NCBI RefSeq assembly: GCF_015751785.1
Contig: NZ_JADOTY010000001.1
Span: 4,402,001-4,466,000, forward strand
Source: Micromonospora vinacea
Lineage (GTDB): Bacteria > Actinomycetota > Actinomycetes > Mycobacteriales > Micromonosporaceae
Direction of reading: 5' to 3'
Length of the DNA stretch: 64,000 nucleotides
The notes beneath the pieces are model-generated. The model searched no databases. It was not told the DNA's origin and worked only from the letters and a program-made list of their open reading frames with translations. Below are positions 8,541 through 16,313 of the stretch, one piece after another (within the stretch, counting starts at the first letter, position 1; each line of letters opens with the position of its first letter). Position numbers and translations under genes: made by a program.

Positions 8541-9733
8541 TGATCGACGATCTGGATCTTGGGTTCGACGAGCCGGAGCGGGGGGAGAAGGGTCGGCACC
8601 GGCGCGGCTTCCGCAAGCGCAAGGGCGGGTCCGGCGGCGGACGGGGCAAGACATTCCTGGCCCTGCTGATGGCCCTGCTCCTGCTGGGCGGCATCGGCGG
8701 CGGCGCGTTCTACGGCTTCGACCGCATCCAGAACTACTTCGTCACCCCCGACTACGACGGCAGCGGGGCCGGTGAGATCACCGTCGAGATCAAGAACGGC
8801 GCGCTGCTCGCCGACATGGCCGACGCCCTGGTAGCTGCCGACGTGGTGAAGAGCCAGAAGGCCTTCATCGAGGCGGCCGAGGCCAACTCGCGCAGCAAGA
8901 ACATCCAGCCGGGCACGTACAAGCTGCGCAAGCAGATGAGCGGCGCGAGCGCGGTGACAGCGATGCTCGACCTGAAGAACAAGATCGTCAACGGGCTGAC
9001 GATCCCCGAGGGCCGCACGAGCTTCAACATCTACAAACTGCTCTCCGAGAAGACCAAGATCCCGGTGAAGAACTTCCAGGCCGCCGCGAAGGACCCGGAG
9101 GCGCTCGGCGTGCCGGAGTGGTGGTTCAAGCGCGACGACGGCAAGAAGTCCGTCAAGTCCATCGAGGGCTTCCTGTTTCCGGACACCTACGAGATCCCGC
9201 CGAAGTCCACGGCCGAGAGCATCCTCAAGCTGATGGTGAACCGCTTCCTCTCGGTGAGCGGCGAGATGAAGTTCGCCGACCGGGTGCAGGAGGAGCGCAA
9301 GGTCAGCCCGTACGAGGCGCTGATCGTTGCGTCGCTTGCACAGGCCGAGGCGGGCAACAAGGACGACCTGGGCAAGGTCGCCAGGGTGGCGTACAACAGG
9401 GTGTACGGCGAGTTCCCCTGTAACTGCCTGGAGATGGACGTCACGGTCAACTACTGGTTGGAGGCGACCGGAAAACCGACCAAGACCTCGGCCGAGATGA
9501 ACCAGTCGGAGCTGCTCGACACCACGAGCCCTTACAGTCGCAAGCTGCGCGGCATGATCCCCACCCCGATCAACAACCCGGGCAAGCAGGCCCTGGAGGG
9601 GGCGATGGACCCGCCGTCCGGCAAGTGGCTCTACTTCGTGGCGATCGACAAGCAGGGCCACTCTGCCTTCGCCGAGACGTACGAGGAGCAGAAGCGCAAC
9701 GAGGCCAAGGCCAAGGAGGCTGGGGTCATCTGA
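8540..9733 (+). CDS. mltG: Endolytic murein transglycosylase MltG
   Basis: This membrane-anchored lytic transglycosylase cleaves nascent glycan strands and limits their length. It has 397 residues: a charged cytoplasmic N-terminus, one membrane helix (about 38-60), a LysM-like segment, then the YceG catalytic domain ending in VAIDKQGHSAFAETYEEQ. In the catalytic motif, usually ASIVEKE or similar, the sequence reads ASLAQAEA, so the first of the two usual glutamates is Gln268 while Glu270 is kept. The ATG overlaps the ruvX stop. Confidence 0.95.
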   Translation: MIDDLDLGFDEPERGEKGRHRRGFRKRKGGSGGGRGKTFLALLMALLLLGGIGGGAFYGFDRIQNYFVTPDYDGSGAGEITVEIKNGALLADMADALVAADVVKSQKAFIEAAEANSRSKNIQPGTYKLRKQMSGASAVTAMLDLKNKIVNGLTIPEGRTSFNIYKLLSEKTKIPVKNFQAAAKDPEALGVPEWWFKRDDGKKSVKSIEGFLFPDTYEIPPKSTAESILKLMVNRFLSVSGEMKFADRVQEERKVSPYEALIVASLAQAEAGNKDDLGKVARVAYNRVYGEFPCNCLEMDVTVNYWLEATGKPTKTSAEMNQSELLDTTSPYSRKLRGMIPTPINNPGKQALEGAMDPPSGKWLYFVAIDKQGHSAFAETYEEQKRNEAKAKEAGVI

Positions 9734-9803
9734 CCGTGTCGGTCGAGTTGGCCTGTCGAACGTCGTGACCAACTGTCACGCTGGGTTGGTTGACGATAAC
9801 GCA

Positions 9804-9833
9804 TTGATCAACGCCGTCCTTCCCCCCTAGACT
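9804..9833 (+). promoter_or_regulatory. Predicted sigma-70-type promoter
   Basis: TTGATC (9804-9809) and TAGACT (9828-9833) are separated by 18 bases, a good match to actinobacterial housekeeping promoters. The start of transcription would fall near 9840, about 35 bases before the small secreted protein gene. Confidence 0.5.
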
Positions 9834-9874
9834 GCTGCTGTCCTAATCGACAGCCATGAGAACGGGGAGTGGTC

Positions 9875-10234
9875 GTGACTACGAAGAGATGGACGGCGCG
9901 AGTCGGAGCAGTTGCCTCGACGGCTATGGTCGTACTTGCGTTCGCGGCGGTGCCGGCCCAGGCAGCGGTGATTAGCAAGAGCACCACCGGCGCCGCTGGG
10001 CGGGCCGTGTACATCAAGAATGGTGACTGGGACCTCTTCGCGCGGGACCCGCTGACCGACGGCCACTGCGCTCGCTGGCAGGAGCGCGCACCGGGCAGCA
10101 GTTCGTGGTCGTGGAAGGGCAACTCGATCTGTACCTCATCGGAGGGCTGGGCAGCCTTCGCGCGGTCGGGTTACTCCTACCGGATCTGCCGCACCGGCAT
10201 CGGCAACTGCTCCTCCGTGGCCACTCTTCCCTGA
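9875..10234 (+). CDS. Small secreted cysteine-containing protein
   Basis: The protein is about 119 residues long from GTG 9875, chosen because GGGGAG at 9864-9869 is well spaced from it; GTG 9869 is an alternative. An N-terminal basic stretch (TTKRWTAR), a hydrophobic core and an AQA cleavage site give a clear Sec signal peptide of ~32 residues. The mature part of ~85 residues is rich in Trp, Ser and Gly and has four cysteines, suggesting two disulfides. I do not recognise the family. It has its own predicted promoter and is followed by a large hairpin, so it is probably a single-gene unit in the usual mltG-aroE gap. Confidence 0.7.
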   Translation: MTTKRWTARVGAVASTAMVVLAFAAVPAQAAVISKSTTGAAGRAVYIKNGDWDLFARDPLTDGHCARWQERAPGSSSWSWKGNSICTSSEGWAAFARSGYSYRICRTGIGNCSSVATLP

Positions 10235-10308
10235 TACCGGCGAAGGGCTGGCCGGACCCGGTCGATGAGCAGGGCTCAACAGCTGGCGGAGTAAGTCTGC
10301 CTTGACAA

Positions 10309-10372
10309 CATAAAGGCTCCCTTCCCAACGGCGATCGATGATGCGATCGCAATCGGGAAGGGAGCCTTTATG
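10309..10372 (+). terminator. Long two-stem hairpin with 18-bp perfect inverted repeat
   Basis: An 18-bp arm (10309-10326) is perfectly complementary to 10355-10372. Inside lies a second perfect 7-bp stem (10331-10337 with 10344-10350) and a 6-base loop, separated from the outer stem by a 4x4 internal loop. The outer arms begin CATAAAGG and end CCTTTATG, giving A-rich/T-rich flanks typical of a bidirectional terminator. The perfect arms could also be the termini of a tiny non-autonomous element. Confidence 0.7.
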
Positions 10373-10398
10373 CGTCGACCCTGATGCGCAATTGCCGC

Positions 10399-10424
10399 GT
10401 CAGTGTCAGTGTCAGTGTCAGTGA
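10399..10424 (+). repeat. GTCAGT hexamer tandem repeat
   Basis: Four uninterrupted GTCAGT units (10399-10422) followed by a partial copy. It lies in non-coding DNA, 27 bases after the long hairpin. Confidence 0.9.
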
Positions 10425-10689
10425 CTCGTACCGGTCCACGTGCCGGTGCGCGGTCCCGCCAGGTCCGGGTCTTGGCGGCGGCGTTGGAGCCGAACTCCCC
10501 GTCGATGAAGCTGGTGCCGGCGGTTTCGCCAACGTCGATGGGGTCAAGCGATGACCCGGTCGCGCAGGGTGGCCGCAGAACCCGTTCCCTGGTGTCCGGG
10601 CCAGGGCGCTGGGTACTGTCGATCCCGACGTGCGGGGGAGAGCGGGGACGTGATGTCGACAGTGACCGGGCCGCCGGCTGCGACCGGCG

Positions 10690-11520
10690 GTGATCGTGTC
10701 GATTCGTAGGGCCGCGGTGCTGGGCAAGCCGATCGCGCACTCCCTCTCCCCGGTGATCCACACTGCGGGTTACGTCGCCGCCGGGCTGACCGGGTGGTCG
10801 TACACCCGGATCGAGTGCGCGGCGGCGGAGCTGCCGGATCTGGTCGCCGGCCTGGGCCCGGAGTGGGCCGGGTTGTCGGTGACCATGCCGGGCAAGGAGG
10901 CGGCGCTCGCCGTGGCCGACGCCGCGTCGCCGGTCGCCGCCGCGGTCGGCGCGGCCAACACGTTGGTACGCCGTCCGGACGGCTCCTGGTACGCGGACAA
11001 CACCGACGTCGCCGGCATGGTGCTGGTGCTCACCGACGCCGGCGTGACCGCCGGTGCCGCCGTGGCGGTGCTCGGTGCCGGCGGGACGGCCCGCGCCGCG
11101 CTCGCCGCCGCCGCGCAGCTCGCGTGCTCGTCGGTGACCGTGGTGGCCCGCCGACCGGAGGCGGTCGACGAGTTGCGCCCGGTGGCCGACGCGCTGGGTG
11201 TCGCGCTGACGCCCGCGCCATGGGACGACGCGCCCCGGCAGTTCGCCGCCGCCGACGTGGTCGTGTCCACGGTGCCGAAGGGGGTCGCCGACCCGTTGGC
11301 CGGCGCGGTGGCCTGGCGGCCGGGCGCGGTGTTCTTCGACGCGCTCTACGACCCGTGGCCGACACCGCTGGCGACGGCCGCCGACGCGGCAGGCTGCCGG
11401 ATCGTCTCCGGTCTGGATCTGCTGCTGGCCCAGGCGGTCGGGCAGTTCGAGCAGTTCACCGGCGTGGCCGCGCCGAGGGCGGCGATGGCCGCCGCGCTGA
11501 CTGCCGCTCGCGCCGCCTGA
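10690..11520 (+). CDS. aroE: Shikimate dehydrogenase
   Basis: AroE reduces 3-dehydroshikimate to shikimate with NADPH, the fourth step of the chorismate pathway. At 276 residues it matches the family. It shows the substrate site near the N-terminus (AVLGKPIAHSLSPVIH, with the paired serines), the catalytic Lys (SVTMPGKEAAL), Asn/Asp of NTDVAGM and a Rossmann loop (VLGAGGTARAAL). GTG 10690 is the longest supported start; GTG 10696 is also possible, and neither has a strong ribosome site. The next gene normally expected is aroC, but here a ~14-kb island intervenes. Confidence 0.95.
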   Translation: MIVSIRRAAVLGKPIAHSLSPVIHTAGYVAAGLTGWSYTRIECAAAELPDLVAGLGPEWAGLSVTMPGKEAALAVADAASPVAAAVGAANTLVRRPDGSWYADNTDVAGMVLVLTDAGVTAGAAVAVLGAGGTARAALAAAAQLACSSVTVVARRPEAVDELRPVADALGVALTPAPWDDAPRQFAAADVVVSTVPKGVADPLAGAVAWRPGAVFFDALYDPWPTPLATAADAAGCRIVSGLDLLLAQAVGQFEQFTGVAAPRAAMAAALTAARAA

Positions 11521-11643
11521 CGGACCGAACAGACACACCCGGAACAGACGGACCCGTGACGGTCGCATGTGCCGTGACACGTCCCGGTAGCTCTCCCCAC
11601 CCGTCCCGTTGACTCCACGCGTGCTCCGCGGGCAAGGTGGAGG

Positions 11644-11677
11644 GCGGGCTTCGGTCGCATCTGCGGCCAGAGCCCGC
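11644..11677 (+). terminator. Predicted terminator downstream of aroE
   Basis: A 7-bp GC stem (GCGGGCT with AGCCCGC) encloses a second 6-bp stem with one G-T pair. It lies in the 283-base gap after aroE and would isolate aroE from the accessory island that follows. Confidence 0.5.
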
Positions 11678-11803
11678 TGATGTCCCCGGGGCCGTTTCTT
11701 AGCTGATGGTTAAGACGCGCTTACGGGAAACTGTCCTACCTGCCACATCTCCTGGTCATCGATACGCTGCTCACCGTTACGGACGCAGACACAGGGAGTT
11801 TCC

Positions 11804-13507
11804 TTGACCAGGCACGGACTGCACCGCATCACCCGGTTCCGTTCTGGACCCCGGCGTAAGGCGATTGCCATCGGCGTGGTCGGCGGCTCGGTGGTGGCCG
11901 GCATCGTGGCGACCATGATGCCGCTGCTGGCCAGCGACGACCTGTCGATCCGGGCGGCGGCGGACACCACCGCCACCGCGGTGTCGCAGGACGGTGACAA
12001 CGCGGCCAAGTCGACGCTGGCCACCTGCGCGACGCGCTGCGACGGCAACCCGCGCGGTGGCCGCGAGGCGGTCATCGAGTTCGCGGTGACCACGGTGCCG
12101 GCCACAGCGGTCAACGTCCGGGCGACGCTGCGGGTGCACGCCTGGCAGCAGTTCGCCGCGACGGTGACGGCGCACGCCTCGCCGCTGAGCGCCCGCGAGT
12201 CGCGGCCTCCCCTGACGTCGGCCGGTGCCGCACTGGACAGCGTGACCAGTGTGTCCAAGGGCTTCAACGAGTGGGACGTCTCCAAGCTGGTCACTGGCAA
12301 CGGCACCTGGACGGTGTCGTTGGCACAGAGTGGCCTGGAGAGCCGGATCTACTGGGCGTCGGTCGAGAACCGCAACCCGGACCTGCGGCCCAGCCTGCTG
12401 ATCAGCTACGACCTCGGGGCCCGGCCGTCGCCGGTGACCCCCACCCGGCCGGCGCCGCCGCCGTCGCCGAGCGCGTCGCCGACCACCTCGCCGAAGCCGT
12501 CGCCGACCATCGCCCCGACCCGGACGGCCACCCCGAGCGCCAGCGGCACCCTCCCGTCCGGCAAGTGCGGGTCCGTCTCGGACAAGCTCGTCCCGTCCTG
12601 CGGCGCCTGGTGGGGCATGTACTCGCCCGCCGGAGCGGCCGGCGGCTGGGACCACGGCAAGGCCGTCGCCGACGTGGAGACGCAGGTCGGGCGCAAGTTC
12701 GACATCGTGCACCGCTACCACGACTTCTCCAACGCCGGCAGCAACGGCGCCTTCCCCGACGTGTACGAGTCGCAGCAGATGCGCGAAGGCCGGTTGATGT
12801 TCTTCGCCTGGGAGTCCCGTGACTTCTCCGCCGGCACCACCCTCAAGTGGTCGGATGTCTACGGCGGCAAGCAGGACGACACCATCGACGCGGTGGCGGG
12901 CCGGATCCGCGCCGCCGGTGTGCCCGTCTTCATCGGCTTCGACCACGAGCCAGAGGACGAGCCGGCCAAGGGCAGCGACGCCGACTTCGTCCGGGCCTGG
13001 CGCTATGTCCACGAGCGGTTCGCCAGCGCGGGTGCGACAAACGCGGTCTGGGTCTGGACGATGATGGGTTGGTCCGGGCACTACTCCCGGTACGCCGGCC
13101 TGTACCCCGGTGACCGGTACGTCGACTGGGTGGCCTACGACCCGTACAACTTCCACGTCTGCAACGGCAGCACTGTGTGGAAGAGCCCGAGCACCACTGT
13201 CGGTGGCTTCTACCGGTGGCTGGACGAGAACGGCATCGGCGCCGGCAAGCCCCGGATGCTCGCCGAGTTCGGCACCAACTTCAACTCCGCCGACCTGGGC
13301 GCCAAGCAGCGCTGGTTCCAGGAGTTCCCGGCCGCGTTGAAGGCACACCCGAAGATCAAGGCGGCGATCTACTTCAACTCGGCCGGAATGACCAGCCGTA
13401 CGTCGACCTGCGACATGACGATGAATCACGACGCCTCGGCGGTGGCCGGCTTCAAGCAGGCCGGGCAGGACCCCTACCTGCGGCAACCCACCGGAGGTAG
13501 CCGCTGA
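11804..13507 (+). CDS. Secreted GH26-like glycosidase with N-terminal carbohydrate-binding-type domain
   Basis: This 567-residue protein starts at TTG 11804 with AGGGAG at 11793-11798. It has a long basic N-terminus and membrane/signal helix (about 22-43), a DNRLRE/CBM96-like beta domain (about 48-205), a Pro/Ser/Thr linker (about 208-250) and a glycosidase domain (255-560) that resembles family 26 beta-mannanases. The likely acid/base is Glu382 in GFDHEPE and the likely nucleophile is Glu488 in LAEFGT. Two cysteines bracket the start of the catalytic domain. It probably acts outside the cell on a beta-glycan; the substrate is not known. It is the first gene of the polysaccharide island and may trim or degrade that polymer. 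Confidence 0.8.
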   Translation: MTRHGLHRITRFRSGPRRKAIAIGVVGGSVVAGIVATMMPLLASDDLSIRAAADTTATAVSQDGDNAAKSTLATCATRCDGNPRGGREAVIEFAVTTVPATAVNVRATLRVHAWQQFAATVTAHASPLSARESRPPLTSAGAALDSVTSVSKGFNEWDVSKLVTGNGTWTVSLAQSGLESRIYWASVENRNPDLRPSLLISYDLGARPSPVTPTRPAPPPSPSASPTTSPKPSPTIAPTRTATPSASGTLPSGKCGSVSDKLVPSCGAWWGMYSPAGAAGGWDHGKAVADVETQVGRKFDIVHRYHDFSNAGSNGAFPDVYESQQMREGRLMFFAWESRDFSAGTTLKWSDVYGGKQDDTIDAVAGRIRAAGVPVFIGFDHEPEDEPAKGSDADFVRAWRYVHERFASAGATNAVWVWTMMGWSGHYSRYAGLYPGDRYVDWVAYDPYNFHVCNGSTVWKSPSTTVGGFYRWLDENGIGAGKPRMLAEFGTNFNSADLGAKQRWFQEFPAALKAHPKIKAAIYFNSAGMTSRTSTCDMTMNHDASAVAGFKQAGQDPYLRQPTGGSR

Positions 13508-13536
13508 CGTTCGAAACGGGCTGACAACACGGCGTT

Positions 13537-13567
13537 CGCCGGAGGTCGGGCATCCGATCCTCCGGCG
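13537..13567 (+). terminator. Predicted terminator after the GH26-like gene
   Basis: A perfect 9-bp stem CGCCGGAGG / CCTCCGGCG encloses a 13-base loop that itself contains TCGG/CCGA pairing. It lies 30 bases after the stop codon. Confidence 0.65.
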
Positions 13568-13671
13568 TTCTGTCGGCTTGCGGATTCATGCACCGCCCAA
13601 TCGGCGGATTTTGTTAACCAGGCTGGACGAGGCACGCTACCTCGGGTTCTCATCCAATCTGGAGGCGCAGC

Positions 13672-15666
13672 GTGCCCAAACTCTCGCACTTGTGGCGTTT
13701 TGCAGGACGACGTCGTACTCGGGCGGGGATGGTCGCGTTGGCGATCATCGCCGCAGCTCTGGGCGTGCCCACGACCGCGTCGGCCGCGGTGGTGCCGGTC
13801 CCGGTCACGGCGACCCTGGTGTCGGCGAACCCCGCCGACGCGACCCCGCACGCGCGAGACGGTGAGACCCGTGCCTTTGCGCAGGTGGGCAACACGGTCT
13901 TCGTCGGCGGCAGCTTCACCCAGCTGCGGCAGACCGCCAGTTCCGCGTGGATCACGCAGCGCTACCTCTTCGCGTACGACCGGACCACCGGCACCATGTC
14001 GACGACCTTCCTGCCGGTGCTCGACGGCGCGGTCAACACCCTGCTCGCCGGCCCCGGCGGCACGCTGATCGTCGGCGGCACCTTCAAGAACGTCAACGGC
14101 GTCTCCCGGAAGAACCTGGTGGCGCTCAACCCGTCCACCGGCGCGATCATCGACAGCTGGGTCGGGCGCTCCGACGGCGGCACCGTCCGTGACCTGGCGT
14201 TGGACGGCAACTGGCTGTACGTGGCCGGTGCGTTCAACTGGCTCAACGGCACCGCGCACTCCGGTCTCGGTCGGCTCAACGCGACCACCGGCGCGATCGA
14301 CCCGAGCTTCAACATCAACGCCACGGTCGGGCGGCACAGCACCACGTCGTACGTCTGGACCATCGACGTCGCGCCGGACGGCGACACCCTTGTCGTCGGC
14401 GGCAACTTCACGCTCGTCAACGACCTGCCGCGCAACCAGATGGCGTTGGTGGACGTCTCCGGGACCCCCACGGTGCTCGACTGGAGCACCGACAAGTTCG
14501 TGCCGCCGTGCGCGGCGCCGACGACCTTCGTGCACTACGTGCAGGACGTGAAGTTCGGCGGCGACGGCAGCTGGTTCGTGGTCGGCACCAACGGCGGCGC
14601 CGGCTGGCCGACCGCGTACTGCGACGCCCTGGTCCGCTTCGAGACCGCCGCGCGGGGCAGTGGCCTGCTCGCCACCTGGGTCGACTACACCGGCAACGAC
14701 ACCATCACAGCGGTCGAGGTGGCGGACAACGTCATCTACCTGGGCGGGCACTTCCGCTGGGTCAACAACCCGAACGCCAGCGACAACGCCGGCCCGGGCG
14801 CTGTCGACAGGCTCGGCATCGCCGCCGTCTCGCCGGCGACCGGCATGCCGGTGAACTGGAACCCGCGTCGCAGCGGCAGCGCCTCGATGCCGTCGGGCAC
14901 CAGCAACTGGGGCTCCTCGGTGCCGGTGCTCTGGCGCGGCTCGGACGGCCTGTACTTCGGGCACAACTCCGACGGCATGGGCGAGGAGTACCACGGTCGG
15001 CTCGGTATGTTCCCGCTCGCCGGTGGTCGCACCTTCACTCCGAAGAACCCGCCGTCGGCCACCACCGGCAACCTCTACCTGGGCACCGCCTCGGGCACCG
15101 TGGCGAAGGTGCCGTTCGACGGGACCGCGTTGGGCACCGCGACCAGCGTCAGCCAGCCCGCGTACACGGCGGCCGGCGCGACCTGGCGGGTGGACGACCG
15201 GATCTACTGGTCGCACACGGTGGCCGGCACCCCCACCGGTAGTCGGATCGACGTCTCGCTCTTCAACGGGGGCGCGATCGGCTCGCCGTGGGAGGCGTCC
15301 GGCTACAACGACTGGTACAACCCGGCGTTGCTGACCGGCGCCTTCTTCCTCGACGGCCGGCTCTACTACACCCGTACCGGGGCGAACAGCCTCTACTACC
15401 GCTACTTCGAGATCGACGGCAACTATCTCGGTGCCACCGAGTTCGCCCTCCCCACCACGGGTGTGACCTGGTCCGCGGTGCGGGGCATGGCCTGGGTGGG
15501 CGGCCGGATCGTCTACGGCTCCACCGACGGCGCGCTGCGGAGTGTGCCGTTCGACCCGACGGCCGCGCCGAGCGCGGTGGTCAACGGCACCACGGCGACC
15601 GTCGTCAGCAGCGCGACGCCCGAGTTGTCCTGGTCTACCCCATCGACATTCTTCTCCGTACAGTAA
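13672..15666 (+). CDS. Secreted repeat-propeller protein
   Basis: This 664-residue protein starts at GTG 13672 with a GGAGGCG ribosome site. It has a Sec signal peptide of ~38 residues (basic FAGRRRTR, hydrophobic core, TASA). The mature part holds repeated VGGxF motifs (VGGSFTQL, VGGTFKNVNG, VAGAFNWLNG, VGGNFTLVND, LGGHFRWVNN), the pattern of delta-60/galactose-oxidase-like beta-propellers. No catalytic residues are evident. Homologous proteins are often found as surface or matrix proteins in actinobacteria. It sits just before the polysaccharide assembly genes and may bind or organise the exported polymer; this is inference. Confidence 0.78.
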   Translation: MPKLSHLWRFAGRRRTRAGMVALAIIAAALGVPTTASAAVVPVPVTATLVSANPADATPHARDGETRAFAQVGNTVFVGGSFTQLRQTASSAWITQRYLFAYDRTTGTMSTTFLPVLDGAVNTLLAGPGGTLIVGGTFKNVNGVSRKNLVALNPSTGAIIDSWVGRSDGGTVRDLALDGNWLYVAGAFNWLNGTAHSGLGRLNATTGAIDPSFNINATVGRHSTTSYVWTIDVAPDGDTLVVGGNFTLVNDLPRNQMALVDVSGTPTVLDWSTDKFVPPCAAPTTFVHYVQDVKFGGDGSWFVVGTNGGAGWPTAYCDALVRFETAARGSGLLATWVDYTGNDTITAVEVADNVIYLGGHFRWVNNPNASDNAGPGAVDRLGIAAVSPATGMPVNWNPRRSGSASMPSGTSNWGSSVPVLWRGSDGLYFGHNSDGMGEEYHGRLGMFPLAGGRTFTPKNPPSATTGNLYLGTASGTVAKVPFDGTALGTATSVSQPAYTAAGATWRVDDRIYWSHTVAGTPTGSRIDVSLFNGGAIGSPWEASGYNDWYNPALLTGAFFLDGRLYYTRTGANSLYYRYFEIDGNYLGATEFALPTTGVTWSAVRGMAWVGGRIVYGSTDGALRSVPFDPTAAPSAVVNGTTATVVSSATPELSWSTPSTFFSVQ

Positions 15667-15698
15667 GGGTCAACCGTTCGTAACGGAGCATCGGTAGA

Positions 15699-16313
15699 TT
15701 GTTCACGTTGGGCCGGTGGCGGGTACCACCGCCGCCGGCCCGCGACGGTGGGGGAGGGTCGTTGCTCGGCGCCGCTGGCATCCGAACGAGACGCTTGGTG
15801 CGTCTGGTCTTCGCGGTCAAACGCGGCTGGTATCAGCTCCGTTACCGACGGTTGACGCTCGGTCGGGACGTGGAGATCCGTGGCCGCATCCGGTTGCGGC
15901 GCGGCGTGCGGGTGACCATCGGGGACCGCACCCGGCTGAACAAGCTCGTCCGCTTTGCCGGCCCCGGCGAGGTTCGCGTCGGCGCGGACTGTCTGCTCAA
16001 TGCCACCTGGATCGGCACCTGGACGTCGGTGACGGTGGGGGACCGGTGCCTCCTGTCGGACTGCGAACTGCTCGACAACGACTTCCACAACCTGCCCCCC
16101 GAGCAGCGGCACGCTCCGCCCGGCCCGCTCACCCGTGCCCCCATCGTTCTCGAGGACAACGTCTGGGTCGGTGCCCACGCCCTGGTCCTGAAGGGCGTAC
16201 GGGTCGGCCGGGACAGCGTCGTCGGCGCGGCGACTGTGGTCCGGACCGACGTACCACCCGGCGTCGTGGTCGTCGGCAATCCTCAACAGACGGTGAAGAA
16301 GTTCCATGACTGA
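15699..16313 (+). CDS. Left-handed beta-helix acyltransferase
   Basis: This protein has 204 residues from TTG 15699; TTG 15762 has a stronger GGGGGAGG ribosome site and may be the true start. Hexapeptide turns (VEIRGRIRL, VRVTIGDRT, VRVGADCLL, VTVGDRCLL) lead to IVLEDNVWVGAHALVLKGVRVGRDSVVGAATVV, typical of LbH O-acetyltransferases such as WbbJ. The active-site His would be the one in VGAHA or NDFHN. It probably adds an acetyl or other acyl group to a sugar of the polymer made by the neighbours. Its stop overlaps the next gene by 8 bases. Confidence 0.85.
   Translation: MFTLGRWRVPPPPARDGGGGSLLGAAGIRTRRLVRLVFAVKRGWYQLRYRRLTLGRDVEIRGRIRLRRGVRVTIGDRTRLNKLVRFAGPGEVRVGADCLLNATWIGTWTSVTVGDRCLLSDCELLDNDFHNLPPEQRHAPPGPLTRAPIVLEDNVWVGAHALVLKGVRVGRDSVVGAATVVRTDVPPGVVVVGNPQQTVKKFHD

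Larger units (their letters stand above)
10235..10689. other. Intergenic region with hairpin and hexamer repeat, no supported gene
   Basis: This 455-base stretch between the small secreted protein and aroE holds a long hairpin (10309-10372) and a hexamer tandem array (10399-10422). Open frames exist on both strands but have no ribosome site or recognisable domain. A short frame from ATG 10653, preceded by a purine-rich GGGGGAGAGCGGGG stretch, ends at 10709 after overlapping the aroE start. Confidence 0.6.

Noticed and set aside
10368..10763. 131-codon minus-strand frame with a TLTLTL repeat, considered as a transposase remnant
   Set aside because: No transposase motif; the repeat is just the GTCAGT array read in reverse, and the frame overlaps aroE.
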